The translations under genes and the position numbers were made by a program. A DNA stretch of 24,699 nt from an uncultured Hyphomicrobiales bacterium (GTDB lineage Bacteria > Pseudomonadota > Alphaproteobacteria > Rhizobiales > Rhizobiaceae). Positions 14,500 to 22,070 of this stretch are shown here, one piece after another (position 1 is the stretch's first letter; each line of letters opens with the position of its first letter). Below the pieces are notes generated by a model that saw nothing but the letters and a program-made list of their open reading frames with translations, was not told where the DNA came from and did not search any database. The stretch covers positions 1 to 24,699 of the forward strand of contig CALUBX010000025.1 in the NCBI GenBank assembly GCA_943914405.1. The letters are read 5' to 3'.

Positions 14500-15255
14500 T
14501 TAAAGGCTTTGTGCGGCGTTGATGGAGGAAATGAACCGTTTCGTCCTCTCCTGCTGCGGCGCTTGAAACAGGGCCCTTGCGTCTCCTGATTCGACGATCC
14601 GTCCAGCCTCGAGGAAAACGAGGTGGTTGGCGATCCGTGATGCAAGACGAAGGTCATGGGTCGCCATGATCATTGTCGTCCCCTCTGCCGCAAGCTTCCC
14701 CAGCACCTCCACCACCTCCCCGGAAAGCTCCGGATCGAGCGCAGACGTGGGTTCGTCGCACAGCAGCACACGGGGCGATGGTGCAAGCGCCCGGGCGATG
14801 GCAATGCGCTGCTGCTGACCGCCCGAGAGCGTAGCGGGCCAAGCGTCGGCCTTGTGTGTCATACCAACCTTGGTCAGCAGTTCCATCGCCCGCTCCCGCG
14901 CCTGTTCTTTCGGCCAGCGCAATACAGTGGTCAGCCCTTCCATGACATTCTCGATCGCCGTCCGGTGGGGGAAGAGTTGGAAGTTCTGAAACACCATGCC
15001 GGTCTGCCGGCGGATCTTCTGGATGGCCGGCCAGCCGACTCTGCGGCCTTCGAGAAACTCCAGCCGGTCGTCTCCAATCTGAAGAGCGCCAGCCGTCGGA
15101 ATCTCGAGGAGGTTGATGCAGCGCAAAAGCGTGCTCTTGCCGCCACCAGACGGGCCGATCAGGGCCGTGACGCTGCCTTCGGCAATGTCGAGACTGATGT
15201 CCCTGAGAATGACGGCGTCGCCGAAACGCTTCTCGATGTTTGACAGCTTGATCAT
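14500..15255 (-). CDS. Polar amino-acid ABC transporter ATP-binding protein (HisP/GlnQ type)
   Basis: Cytoplasmic ATPase of 251 residues for uptake of a polar amino acid. Walker A is GPSGGGKST (34-42), the Q-loop is FQNFQLFPH (about 90), the signature is LSGGQQQRIAIARAL (about 144), Walker B is VLLCDEPTSALDP (about 165) and the switch His is in ATHDLRLA. FQ-FQLFPH-(R/M)TA-NV is typical of the polar amino-acid branch. The start ATG overlaps the permease stop by 4 nt. Together with the permease and binding protein it makes a complete importer whose dimeric permease would be a homodimer, since only one permease gene is present. Confidence 0.95.
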   Translation of the reverse strand: MIKLSNIEKRFGDAVILRDISLDIAEGSVTALIGPSGGGKSTLLRCINLLEIPTAGALQIGDDRLEFLEGRRVGWPAIQKIRRQTGMVFQNFQLFPHRTAIENVMEGLTTVLRWPKEQARERAMELLTKVGMTHKADAWPATLSGGQQQRIAIARALAPSPRVLLCDEPTSALDPELSGEVVEVLGKLAAEGTTMIMATHDLRLASRIANHLVFLEAGRIVESGDARALFQAPQQERTKRFISSINAAQSL

Positions 15256-15932
15256 CGATTGGCCTCCATCATGCCGCCATAGCGGGCAAAGCGGCGCTCC
15301 AGTCTGACCTGCAGCGCCGACAGCACCGAGCTGAGCGCCAGATAGATAAGAGCCGCTTCGATATAGAGGATCAGCGGTTCATAGGTCGTGGCGACAATGC
15401 GCTGGGCTGCCTGGAAAAGCTCCGGCACGGTGATCGCCGCTGCGAGCGACGTATCCTTGACCAGCGAGATGAAGGTATTGGAGAGCGGCGGCACCGCAAC
15501 GCGCGCCGCCTGCGGGAGAACGGTCCGTGTCATGGCCTGACGCCAGCTCATGCCGATCGAATAGGCCGCCTCCCACTGCCCCTTGGGAACGGAAGAGATT
15601 ACGGCGCGGATGATCTCGGACGTATAGGCACCGATGTTGAGCGTAAAGCCAATGAGTGCGGCCGGAAAAGCATCGAGAAGTATGCCGATGCTGGGAAGAC
15701 CGTAGAAGATGACGAACAGCTGCACGAGAAGCGGGGTTCCCCGGATCACCCAGACATAAAAGCGGGCGACGAGCACCAGCGGGGCTGGTCCGAACAGACG
15801 AGTGACCGCGGTCGCGAGCCCCAGGGCCAGACCGAGTGCGAACGACAGCAGCGTGAGCGGGACCGTGAACTTGATGCCGCCCCATAACAGCGTCGGCAGC
15901 GAATCCACCATCAGTTGAAGCCAGTGCGGCAC
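15252..15932 (-). CDS. Polar amino-acid ABC transporter permease (HisM/GlnP type)
   Basis: Inner-membrane permease of 226 residues with about five membrane segments. The HEQRO/BPD-type features are an early LTLLSFALGLALGLATAV segment, the conserved RGTPLLVQLF stretch (about 64) and the ATPase-contact loop PKGQWEAAYSIGMSWRQAMTRTVLPQA (about 125-151). The start codon is GTG at 15932, with AGGGGGA about 5 nt upstream. It is separated from the binding-protein gene by 77 bp that contain a terminator-like hairpin, so lower expression than the binding protein is expected. Confidence 0.94.
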   Translation of the reverse strand: MPHWLQLMVDSLPTLLWGGIKFTVPLTLLSFALGLALGLATAVTRLFGPAPLVLVARFYVWVIRGTPLLVQLFVIFYGLPSIGILLDAFPAALIGFTLNIGAYTSEIIRAVISSVPKGQWEAAYSIGMSWRQAMTRTVLPQAARVAVPPLSNTFISLVKDTSLAAAITVPELFQAAQRIVATTYEPLILYIEAALIYLALSSVLSALQVRLERRFARYGGMMEANR

Positions 15933-15950
15933 AATGTCCCCCTAAAAAGT

Positions 15951-15976
15951 ATCGTCCGGCATGGCTGCCGGACGAT
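15951..15976 (-). terminator. Terminator-like hairpin between binding protein and permease genes
   Basis: Perfect 11-bp stem ATCGTCCGGCA (15951-15961) / TGCCGGACGAT (15966-15976) with a 4-nt loop. Read on the minus strand it is followed by ACTTTTTAGG, a short T-tract. It probably terminates part of the transcripts or protects the 3' end of the binding-protein mRNA, giving more binding protein than permease, as reported for several ABC operons. Confidence 0.7.
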
Positions 15977-16009
15977 CATTAATACATTCGGTTCGAACGG
16001 AGCCAGCGG

Positions 16010-16783
16010 TTACTTCGATACGTCCTGACCGAAATACTTGGCCGAAATCTTAGCATAGGTTCCGTCTGCCTTGATTTCGCTCAAAGCCTTGTTAATCGCC
16101 TCCAGCAGTTCCGGCTCGCCCTTGCGGATGATGATGCCCGAATATTCCGCATTCTCCTTCTGCGCTGCGATCTTCACCGGCGCATCGGGCTTCTGCTTCT
16201 TGAAGTCCAAGAAGGACAGGCTGTCATTGATCGTCGCATCCGCGCGGCGGGTCAGGACGAGCTGCACAGACTGGTCAAAACCGTCCGTGCCCACCAGTTC
16301 CGCGCCCGACTGCTCGGCCAGCTTGCCGTAATTGCTGGTCAGCGACTGCGCGGCCTTCTTGCCCTTCAAGTCGGCGAAATCCGTTATGTCCTTGTTGTCG
16401 TCGCGGACGATCAGAACGGCCTTCGAGGCGATATAGGGTTCGGAGAAGTCGTATTTCTGCTTACGAGCCTCGGTGATGCCCACCTGGTTGATCACGCTGT
16501 CGTAGCGCTTGGCGTCGAGGCCAGCAATGAGTCCGTCCCATTTGCCTTCGACAAACTGAGCTTTGACGCCGAGCTTCTGGGCAACGGCTTCGCCGATCTC
16601 GACGTCAAATCCGACCAGCTTTCCGCTGGCATCGTGAAATGTAAAGGGCGCGTAGGTGCCTTCCGTGCCGATCTTAAACACGCCGGCGGACTTGATCGCC
16701 TCCAGGTTCTCGCCCGCCATTGACGGTGCCACCGCCGACACCTGCAGGAGTGCTGCTACCGCGGCGATTTTCAACCAGCTCAT
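16010..16783 (-). CDS. Periplasmic amino-acid-binding protein (SBP_bac_3 family, FliY/cystine-binding-like)
   Basis: Periplasmic receptor of 257 residues for the adjacent polar amino-acid importer. A Sec signal peptide (basic start, hydrophobic AAVAALLQVSAVAPSMA, likely cleaved after SMA-G) precedes a class II binding-protein fold. It has GTEGTYAPFTFHD at the ligand-site lobe, GFDVEIGEAVAQKLG, the WDGLIAGLDAKRYDSVINQVGIT segment and YDFSEPYI. This pattern resembles FliY/TcyJ cystine-binding proteins more than HisJ or GlnH, but specificity is not proven. Two ATGs lie 6 nt apart at 16789 and 16783. AAAGGA abuts the first, whereas it is 6 nt from the second, so 16783 is preferred. Confidence 0.93.
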   Translation of the reverse strand: MSWLKIAAVAALLQVSAVAPSMAGENLEAIKSAGVFKIGTEGTYAPFTFHDASGKLVGFDVEIGEAVAQKLGVKAQFVEGKWDGLIAGLDAKRYDSVINQVGITEARKQKYDFSEPYIASKAVLIVRDDNKDITDFADLKGKKAAQSLTSNYGKLAEQSGAELVGTDGFDQSVQLVLTRRADATINDSLSFLDFKKQKPDAPVKIAAQKENAEYSGIIIRKGEPELLEAINKALSEIKADGTYAKISAKYFGQDVSK

Positions 16784-16853
16784 TTTCATTCCTTTCAGAG
16801 CATCTGTGTTTCCCTCTGCAATGCCAGAAATTAGGGCGGCAGGATTGAAAGGA

Positions 16854-16884
16854 AAATGCGAATTTTTTCGGCAAATGCGAAAAA
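16854..16884 (-). promoter_or_regulatory. Candidate operator upstream of the amino-acid binding-protein gene
   Basis: TTTTTCG (16864-16870) faces CGAAAAA (16878-16884) across 7 nt, a perfect 7-bp inverted repeat. AAATGCGAA occurs twice as a direct repeat at 16854-16862 and 16873-16881, 19 bp apart. The sites lie 70-100 bp before the start codon. AT-rich arms with a 7-nt spacer suit an Lrp/AsnC-type regulator, but no such gene is in the window. The rest of 16784-16983 shows no convincing -35/-10. Confidence 0.4.
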
Positions 16885-16936
16885 CTTGCTCCTCTTGCCG
16901 AGTATCCTTCGCTTACTCGCCAGGTAGTGCCACAGC

Positions 16937-16967
16937 GATGGGTGCGATTCCAAAGACAGCACCCATC
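16937..16967 (-). terminator. Possible terminator hairpin after the LIV-type binding-protein gene
   Basis: Perfect 9-bp arms GATGGGTGC (16937-16945) / GCACCCATC (16959-16967) with a 13-nt loop, 17 nt beyond the stop codon on the minus strand. No T-tract follows, so intrinsic termination would be weak; it could instead stabilise the mRNA 3' end. Confidence 0.45.
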
Positions 16968-16983
16968 TGGCAGTAGCGCGGGC

Positions 16984-18240
16984 TTATTGGCCCTTGATCT
17001 TGCTAACCTCCTCCGTGCTCATTTCACCGACCGTGGCCACCTTGCCGTCGGTGATCTTCCAAAGCCGGAACGGTCCGGTGATATCGCCGTACTGGTCGAA
17101 GCTGACGGGTCCGATCACACCTTCATACTTGATCGGCTTGCCGTCCTTGATGAGCTGCAGCGCCTTAACGAACTCGTCCTTGCCCGCATGGATCGGCGTG
17201 CCGCCTTCCGACACGATCTGCGGAATGGCAGCCTTGATAGCGGCCGCATCCGACTTGCCCGCCTTGGCAATGGCCAGGGCTACGATGGCGCCCGCATCAT
17301 AGGAGCGATCGGCAGCCGGTGCAGACGGGGAGATGCCGCCGGAGAAGGCCTCGTAGTTGCTGTTGAAGTATTCGGTCGAAGCTGTCGGCGTGGTGCCGGA
17401 GGACGTGCCGTAGGCATTTTCCAGATATTGAGCGCCGACGCTTTCGATGAAGTCGTTGGAGTTCATGCCGTCGTTGAGCAGGAAGGTCTGCTTGCCGCCA
17501 CCCGACACCCAGGCGCGTGCAATCGTGGCACCATCGACCGGGGTGCTGATCAGGTAGAGGGCATCCGGATCGCCATCCATCGCCGCATTGGCTTCGGAGG
17601 AATAGCTTGACTGCTTCTCGTTGTAGGGAACCGTCGCTGTAATGGTCCCGCCGAGCTTCTTGTAGGCGGCAGAAAACTCACGCACCAGGTTGACGCCGAA
17701 ATCGTTGTTCACATGGATGACCGCTATCTTCTTGAAGCCCTGGTCCAGAGCATATTTAGCCGCGGCCGTCCCCTGCAGCGCATCTGAGGTGATGGTGCGG
17801 AAGAAGACGCCCTTGGTCTTTCCGTCGCGGCCAAGCTGCGTCAGCGTCGGAGAGGATGACGCAGGCGATACCTGCACCACGCCCGCCGGTGCCGTGACGG
17901 AGGTCAGGATCGGGATAGACACCGAGGAGATGATGCCGCCGATGATGACGGGCACCTTCTTGATGTTGACGAGCTGAGTCGCCTGATCGACAGCCACATT
18001 GCCCTGGCTCTGGCTGTCGCGCGTATCGGCGACGATCTTGCAGCCACCCACGCCGCCTGCATCGTTGATGTCTCGGAAGGCCATCTGAACCGATTTCGCG
18101 CCCGCCTGTCCGTATTCGCCGGCCGGGCCCGTCAGCTCCATGACAAGGCCGACCGTGATGTCGCAATCGGCCGCAAAACTCGGTGCGGTCGAGGCGGCAA
18201 GTGCCGCAACGAAGCCTGTGATCAATATCCCTGTTTTCAT
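16984..18240 (-). CDS. Periplasmic substrate-binding protein of a LIV-type ABC transporter (Peripla_BP_6)
   Basis: Receptor of 418 residues for the transporter encoded rightwards from 20491. A signal peptide (MKTGILITGFVAALAASTAPSFAA) precedes a type I periplasmic-binding fold with DCDITVGLVMELTGPAGEYGQAG at the first ligand-contact loop, DTRDSQSQGNVAVDQATQLV, VSPASSSPTL, the linker region KIAVIHVNNDFGVN, and a C-terminal ITDGKVATVGEM. The two Cys residues near the mature N-terminus (in ADCDI and VGGCK) could form a disulfide. The ATG at 18246 has AAAGGGGA directly abutting it, while the ATG at 18240 has it 6 nt away, so 18240 is chosen. It follows the aldo/keto reductase stop almost directly. 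LIV-type receptors bind many ligands besides branched amino acids. Confidence 0.92.
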   Translation of the reverse strand: MKTGILITGFVAALAASTAPSFAADCDITVGLVMELTGPAGEYGQAGAKSVQMAFRDINDAGGVGGCKIVADTRDSQSQGNVAVDQATQLVNIKKVPVIIGGIISSVSIPILTSVTAPAGVVQVSPASSSPTLTQLGRDGKTKGVFFRTITSDALQGTAAAKYALDQGFKKIAVIHVNNDFGVNLVREFSAAYKKLGGTITATVPYNEKQSSYSSEANAAMDGDPDALYLISTPVDGATIARAWVSGGGKQTFLLNDGMNSNDFIESVGAQYLENAYGTSSGTTPTASTEYFNSNYEAFSGGISPSAPAADRSYDAGAIVALAIAKAGKSDAAAIKAAIPQIVSEGGTPIHAGKDEFVKALQLIKDGKPIKYEGVIGPVSFDQYGDITGPFRLWKITDGKVATVGEMSTEEVSKIKGQ

Positions 18241-18242
18241 TG

Positions 18243-19289
18243 TCATTCCCCTTTGTTGAGATTGTATTTCATGATGCTGCCGTGCCGACCTTCACGATCC
18301 CTCTCAAGGGTGTAGACGTCCCCCTCAAGGGGCATCGCTTGTGAAAGAATAGCGTCAAGCTCAGCATGGTCCTGGTCCGTTAGAACAAGATCGGCGACCG
18401 CAAGGTTGGCGGCGAGATGGTCACGATTGCGGGCTCCCACGATAACTGCGGCGACGCCCGGGCGCGTCAGCATGGCACCGCTTGCGATTGTCGCGATGTC
18501 CACCCCGTGCCGGTCAGCGATCTTCCGCAGTGCCGATAGCAGCGCCTGGAAATAATCCCACCCGCCGATATCGTCGATGATGAGCTTGTACTTGGTCAGA
18601 GACCGGTTTTCGAGCGGATGCTCCGGCTCCGGCTGCCCGAGCCAACGATCTCCCAGAAAACCGCCGGCCACGGTCCCGTAGCAGAAGAGCGAAAACTGCT
18701 TATCCTGTGCGAGCCGGACCATGCGCTTCTCCGGCCGCCGGTCGAGCAGCGAATACTGGAGCTGCAGCGACGTGAACGGAACGCCGGAATCGATGATCGC
18801 CTCGATGTGGTCGGTGTCGAAATTGGTGCCGCTGATCCTGCCGATCTTGCCTTCCTCGTGCAGCTCCTTCAGCCAGCCGGCCGTTTCCCGCCAGCCGGGA
18901 ATGTCATAGGCCCACCAGTGGAACTGCACGAGATCGAGCGTTTCCAGGTTCAGCCGCTTGCGGGACGTGTCGATGACGCTCTCGACATAGGCCTTGCTGA
19001 TCGCGGGAAGGACAGCGAGATCCGGCACGAACTTCGTGTGCACGCGGATCTGCGACAACGCCTCGTCGCCCCGTAGATCCCGGTAGCGGAGGCGGAAGCG
19101 GCCGATCAATTCCTCGACGCCGGTATAGATGTCGGCGCAATCGAAGGTCGTGATCCCGGCCTCGGCAAAGGCAATCATGTCATCTATGGCGCGGTCGGCG
19201 TCGATAGCGCCATGTCCGCCGGCCAGCTGCCAGCCGCCGCGGATGACGCGGGAGATTTCATAGCCGGGAGCGATCGCGAGGCGTTGCAT
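18243..19289 (-). CDS. Aldo/keto reductase (first of two in this module)
   Basis: Predicted cytoplasmic NAD(P)H-dependent oxidoreductase of 348 residues that interconverts an aldehyde or ketone and an alcohol. The AKR tetrad is complete: Asp50 and Tyr55 in FDCADIYTG, Lys86 in VHTKF and His124 in QFHWW. TNFD (155-158) and the C-terminal cofactor loop VIVGARNRDHLAAN follow. It shares diagnostic stretches with the gene at 23946 (QFHWW, TNFD, LxDRR, YGTxxGGFL, WLGxxEP, TKYK/SKYK, GGWxxFQ), so the two are paralogs. AGGT sits 5 nt before the ATG. It is between the TIGR04076-type gene (7-nt gap) and the binding-protein gene, in the GntR-led operon. Substrate is unknown; a sugar, sugar-acid or other compound taken up by the transporter is likely. 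Confidence 0.9.
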   Translation of the reverse strand: MQRLAIAPGYEISRVIRGGWQLAGGHGAIDADRAIDDMIAFAEAGITTFDCADIYTGVEELIGRFRLRYRDLRGDEALSQIRVHTKFVPDLAVLPAISKAYVESVIDTSRKRLNLETLDLVQFHWWAYDIPGWRETAGWLKELHEEGKIGRISGTNFDTDHIEAIIDSGVPFTSLQLQYSLLDRRPEKRMVRLAQDKQFSLFCYGTVAGGFLGDRWLGQPEPEHPLENRSLTKYKLIIDDIGGWDYFQALLSALRKIADRHGVDIATIASGAMLTRPGVAAVIVGARNRDHLAANLAVADLVLTDQDHAELDAILSQAMPLEGDVYTLERDREGRHGSIMKYNLNKGE

Positions 19290-19296
19290 AAGGTAC

Positions 19297-19644
19297 CTAT
19301 TCGTCTTTCAAGGGAACTGCTGTGGTGGCGGCATGGCTGAACCGGCGCAGTCCCGTTCGGGTGATCCTGAGCCTGCTGGAGCAATTCGGATCTGGACAGG
19401 CGATCTCAGCATCTGTCGTCATCCAGTCATTCGGGTGGGTCGGCCTCTGCTTGGCGGCAAGCAGGGGCAGCACCGAGGCGATTGAATAGATCGACATTCC
19501 CTGCCCGTCCGGAAGATGCAGCATTTCGCCCTTTAGTTCGAAGAAGTCTCCGGGCTTGGCTCCGCAGTAGATTTTCCCGCCTTCCGGGATGACGACGTCC
19601 ACGCGCAGGTCGAAGAGATCGAAGCCACCGTCGAGCTCAGCCAT
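19297..19644 (-). CDS. TIGR04076-family small protein
   Basis: A 115-residue cytoplasmic protein of unknown function. The pattern LRVDVVIPEG, YCGAKPGDFFEL (Cys27), SIYSIASVLPLLAAKQRP, NDWMTTD and ACPDPNC (Cys83, Cys88) followed by LRITRTG corresponds to the family I know as TIGR04076. The three cysteines could bind a metal or act in redox chemistry, which is inference. The frame opens 27 nt further upstream, but the ATG at 19644 has GGAGG 7 nt upstream and overlaps the regulator gene by 8 nt. Its constant place between a GntR regulator and aldo/keto reductases suggests a role in the same catabolic pathway. Confidence 0.82.
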   Translation of the reverse strand: MAELDGGFDLFDLRVDVVIPEGGKIYCGAKPGDFFELKGEMLHLPDGQGMSIYSIASVLPLLAAKQRPTHPNDWMTTDAEIACPDPNCSSRLRITRTGLRRFSHAATTAVPLKDE

Positions 19645-20395
19645 GGCCAGCCTCCTGCCCTGCCTCTCCATCCTGATCGAAGCGCCCGCGGATTAAATCG
19701 AACGATCGACCGATATCGTTGGAGAGAGACTGCATGGCGCCCTGAAGGTCGCGCCGCTCCAGCGCATCGATCAGCGCCCAGTGGTGATCCGTCGCGGCGA
19801 GCCCCCCGTGCTCGTCATGAATATGCGCCGCCCGGCGGATGATCGCGCCTGACTGGAGCCAGAGGCTCTCGACAATCGGGATAAGCACCGCGGAGCGCGC
19901 CGCATGATAGATGTGAAAATGGAACCGCTGGTTCAGCTCCGAGGTGACCTGCCCGATATCCTTGCCATGCCGCTCGAAAGCAGCCTCGCAATCGATGTTG
20001 ATCTGCTTCAGGATCGCGAAGTCATCTTTGGACAGATGCGGCAATGCCAACTGCACCATCTGCCCCTCGATCAGCACACGGGCCCGGGCCAGGTCGTCCA
20101 AACGCTCGCGGGTGATGAGCGGAACGCGCACCGACCGGTTAGGCAAGGCTTCCAATGCCTGCTCCGACACCAGCCGTCCTAAGGCTTCGCGCACCGGCAT
20201 GGTGCTCGTTTGCAGACGCTCGGCAAGATCGACGATGCGCAGCACGTCTCCGGCCCCGAAGACGCCGTTGATCAGGGATCGGCGCAACTGCAGATAAACG
20301 CGTTCGTGCAACGTCTCACGCCCGACAGGTGCCAGTCCGTGAGGCTCCTGTGCGGAGGAAACGGCCTCCAGGTTCTTCTGCACTTGGCTTGCCAT
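19637..20395 (-). CDS. GntR-family transcriptional regulator, FCD (VanR-like) subfamily
   Basis: Predicted ligand-responsive repressor of 252 residues. The winged helix lies at about 27-93 (ETLHERVYLQLRRSLINGVFGAGD, then VDLAERLQTSTMPVREALGRL and the wing PNRSVRVP). The FCD domain occupies about 97-235 and has ARVLIEGQMVQLA, the ligand/metal helix NQRFHFHIYHAA (155-166), and DHHWALIDALERRD (203-216). The frame opens at 20458, but the ATG at 20395 has GGGGAGGTG 5 nt upstream and leaves the palindrome at 20449 outside the gene. It leads the operon with the TIGR04076-type gene, the aldo/keto reductase and the binding protein, and is divergent from the transporter genes, so it probably controls both arms. 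Confidence 0.92.
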   Translation of the reverse strand: MASQVQKNLEAVSSAQEPHGLAPVGRETLHERVYLQLRRSLINGVFGAGDVLRIVDLAERLQTSTMPVREALGRLVSEQALEALPNRSVRVPLITRERLDDLARARVLIEGQMVQLALPHLSKDDFAILKQINIDCEAAFERHGKDIGQVTSELNQRFHFHIYHAARSAVLIPIVESLWLQSGAIIRRAAHIHDEHGGLAATDHHWALIDALERRDLQGAMQSLSNDIGRSFDLIRGRFDQDGEAGQEAGHG

Positions 20396-20448
20396 TGCAC
20401 CTCCCCGGCAAAAAGCGTTTTTCCGGTTGCTTTTCCTCCGGCTGTAAA

Positions 20449-20460
20449 GTTTGATCAAAC
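20449..20460. promoter_or_regulatory. Perfect 12-bp palindrome GTTTGATCAAAC, candidate GntR operator
   Basis: It sits in the 95-bp gap between the divergent regulator and transporter genes, 31 nt before the livG-like start and 54 nt before the gntR start. Short TTGATCAA-type palindromes are typical of FCD-family operators. A flanking ATCAA at 20462-20466 gives a second, overlapping inverted pair with TTGAT. Binding here could control both directions at once. Confidence 0.6.
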
Positions 20461-20490
20461 ATCAATCCTCAAATCAAGACCTCTTCTGCA

Positions 20491-21294
20491 ATGACCAGTG
20501 CCGACACTCCCGCAGCCAACCCACCTGCCTTCGATGCAGTGGTCGATGCACGCGATCTGGTGAAACAGTTCCAAGGCGTCAGCGCGGTATCCGGCATGTC
20601 GTTGCGCCTTGCCAGGGGCGAGATGGTTGGGCTGATCGGGCCGAACGGGGCCGGCAAGACAACGCTCTTCAATCTAATTGCCGGTAGCCTAAGGCCCACA
20701 TCGGGCGAGATCTGGATCGACGGACGCGACGTGTCGCAGGAAAGCCCGGAGCGCCGCATCGGTCGCGGCGTCGGCCGGACGTTCCAGATCCCGCGACCGT
20801 TCCCCGAAATGACGGTTCTGGAGAACGTGCTGACGGGTGCTCAAGGTCAGCATGGCGAAGGCCTTCTAGCGAATTTCCTCCAGCCGGGTCGGGTGCGGCG
20901 TGAACAGGCGGAAGCCATCGAGAAGGCCCGGGCGCTGATCGACTTCGTGACATTGGCGCCGCTCGCAAATCAGCCTGCCAAGGTGCTGTCCGGCGGCCAG
21001 CGCAAATTGCTGGAACTGGCACGTATCCTGATGGCCGACCCCAAGGCGATCCTGCTGGACGAGCCGGCCGCGGGCGTCAATCCAGCCCTGCTCGAGACGA
21101 TCATGGATCGGGTGACGGAGCTCAACCGGCAAGGCCGCTCCATCCTGTTAATCGAACACAACATGGAGATGGTATCGCGGCTCTGCACACGAGTCGTCGC
21201 CATGGCCCTCGGTCGGCCGCTTACGGAAGGCACGCCGGCGGATGTCGCCAGCAACCCAGCCGTGATCGAGGCTTATCTGGGAGGTGCCGCATGA
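20491..21294 (+). CDS. LIV-type ABC transporter ATP-binding protein (LivG type)
   Basis: Cytoplasmic ATPase of 267 residues, one of two that drive the LIV-type (HAAT) importer. Walker A is GPNGAGKTT (50-58), GRTFQIPRPFPEMT is the Q-loop region (about 94-107), the signature is LSGGQRKLLELARIL (about 168), Walker B is ILLDEPAAGVNP and the switch His is in LIEHNMEMV. The LivG-specific DEPAAG and the long insert between Q-loop and signature separate it from LivF. No Shine-Dalgarno sequence is visible before the ATG at 20491, in contrast to its neighbours, so the mRNA may be leaderless or have a very short leader. Stop overlaps the next start by 4 nt. Confidence 0.94.
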   Translation: MTSADTPAANPPAFDAVVDARDLVKQFQGVSAVSGMSLRLARGEMVGLIGPNGAGKTTLFNLIAGSLRPTSGEIWIDGRDVSQESPERRIGRGVGRTFQIPRPFPEMTVLENVLTGAQGQHGEGLLANFLQPGRVRREQAEAIEKARALIDFVTLAPLANQPAKVLSGGQRKLLELARILMADPKAILLDEPAAGVNPALLETIMDRVTELNRQGRSILLIEHNMEMVSRLCTRVVAMALGRPLTEGTPADVASNPAVIEAYLGGAA

Positions 21295-22070
21295 CAGGAT
21301 CGCTCCCTGCCGGACGGGCACCTGATCACTCCCGCGTCGCCTTGTCTGTCGATGCGCTCGTGGCCGGCTACGAGCCCGATCTTCCCATCGTGCGTGGCGT
21401 CGATCTGAGCGTCGTGCATGGAGAGCTACTCGCCCTGCTTGGCCCCAATGGCGCCGGCAAATCGACGCTCGTCAAGGCTGTGGCCGGCGTGGTACCGATC
21501 CATGCCGGGAAAGTCTTCATCGGCGACAAGGACATTACGACGCTTCCGGCGCATCAGAAGATAGCGCACGGCCTCGCCTTCGTGCCGCAGACGGAAAACA
21601 TCTTTGCCACCCTTTCGATCCAGGAGAACCTGAAGATTGCTTCCGCAGTTCTGCCGAAACCACGCCGAGCCCAGCGGATCGAAGCCATGTATGATCGCTT
21701 CCCGGATCTCGCCGCAAAGCCGGCGCGGCTGGCGGGCAGCCTGTCGGGTGGTCAGAGGCAGATGCTGGCCATCGCCCGCGCTCTGATGGCCGAGCCGCCG
21801 GTTCTGATCCTTGACGAGCCTTCTGCCGGCTTATCGCCCAAGATCGTCGCCGAGGTGTTTTCCATGTTGGCGGAGATCAATATGGCCGGGGTCACGGTCG
21901 TGCTGGTTGAGCAGAACGTGAAGGCTGCCCTCAAGATCGCCAGCCGCGCCGTCATTCTAGTCGAAGGCAGGATTCGGCATGAGGGAACGCCCCGGGATTT
22001 GATGGACGACCCGCTCCTCGGCAAGCTCTACCTCGGCGCAGCGCCTGCGGCGGAGGAACCGACGCGATGA
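21291..22070 (+). CDS. LIV-type ABC transporter ATP-binding protein (LivF type)
   Basis: Second ATPase of the importer, 259 residues. Walker A is GPNGAGKST (51-59), the Q-loop is VPQTENIFATLS (about 100-111), the signature is LSGGQRQMLAIARALM (about 147), Walker B is LILDEPSAGLSP and the switch segment reads LVEQNVKAAL, with Gln in place of His as in LivF proteins. It overlaps both neighbours by 4 nt and forms the expected heterodimer with the LivG-type subunit. Confidence 0.94.
   Translation: MTGSLPAGRAPDHSRVALSVDALVAGYEPDLPIVRGVDLSVVHGELLALLGPNGAGKSTLVKAVAGVVPIHAGKVFIGDKDITTLPAHQKIAHGLAFVPQTENIFATLSIQENLKIASAVLPKPRRAQRIEAMYDRFPDLAAKPARLAGSLSGGQRQMLAIARALMAEPPVLILDEPSAGLSPKIVAEVFSMLAEINMAGVTVVLVEQNVKAALKIASRAVILVEGRIRHEGTPRDLMDDPLLGKLYLGAAPAAEEPTR

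Noticed and set aside
20410..20422. AAAAAGCGTTTTT as a second operator in the divergent gap
   Set aside because: Arms are homopolymeric A5/T5 around a non-symmetric centre; too simple to separate from base composition.
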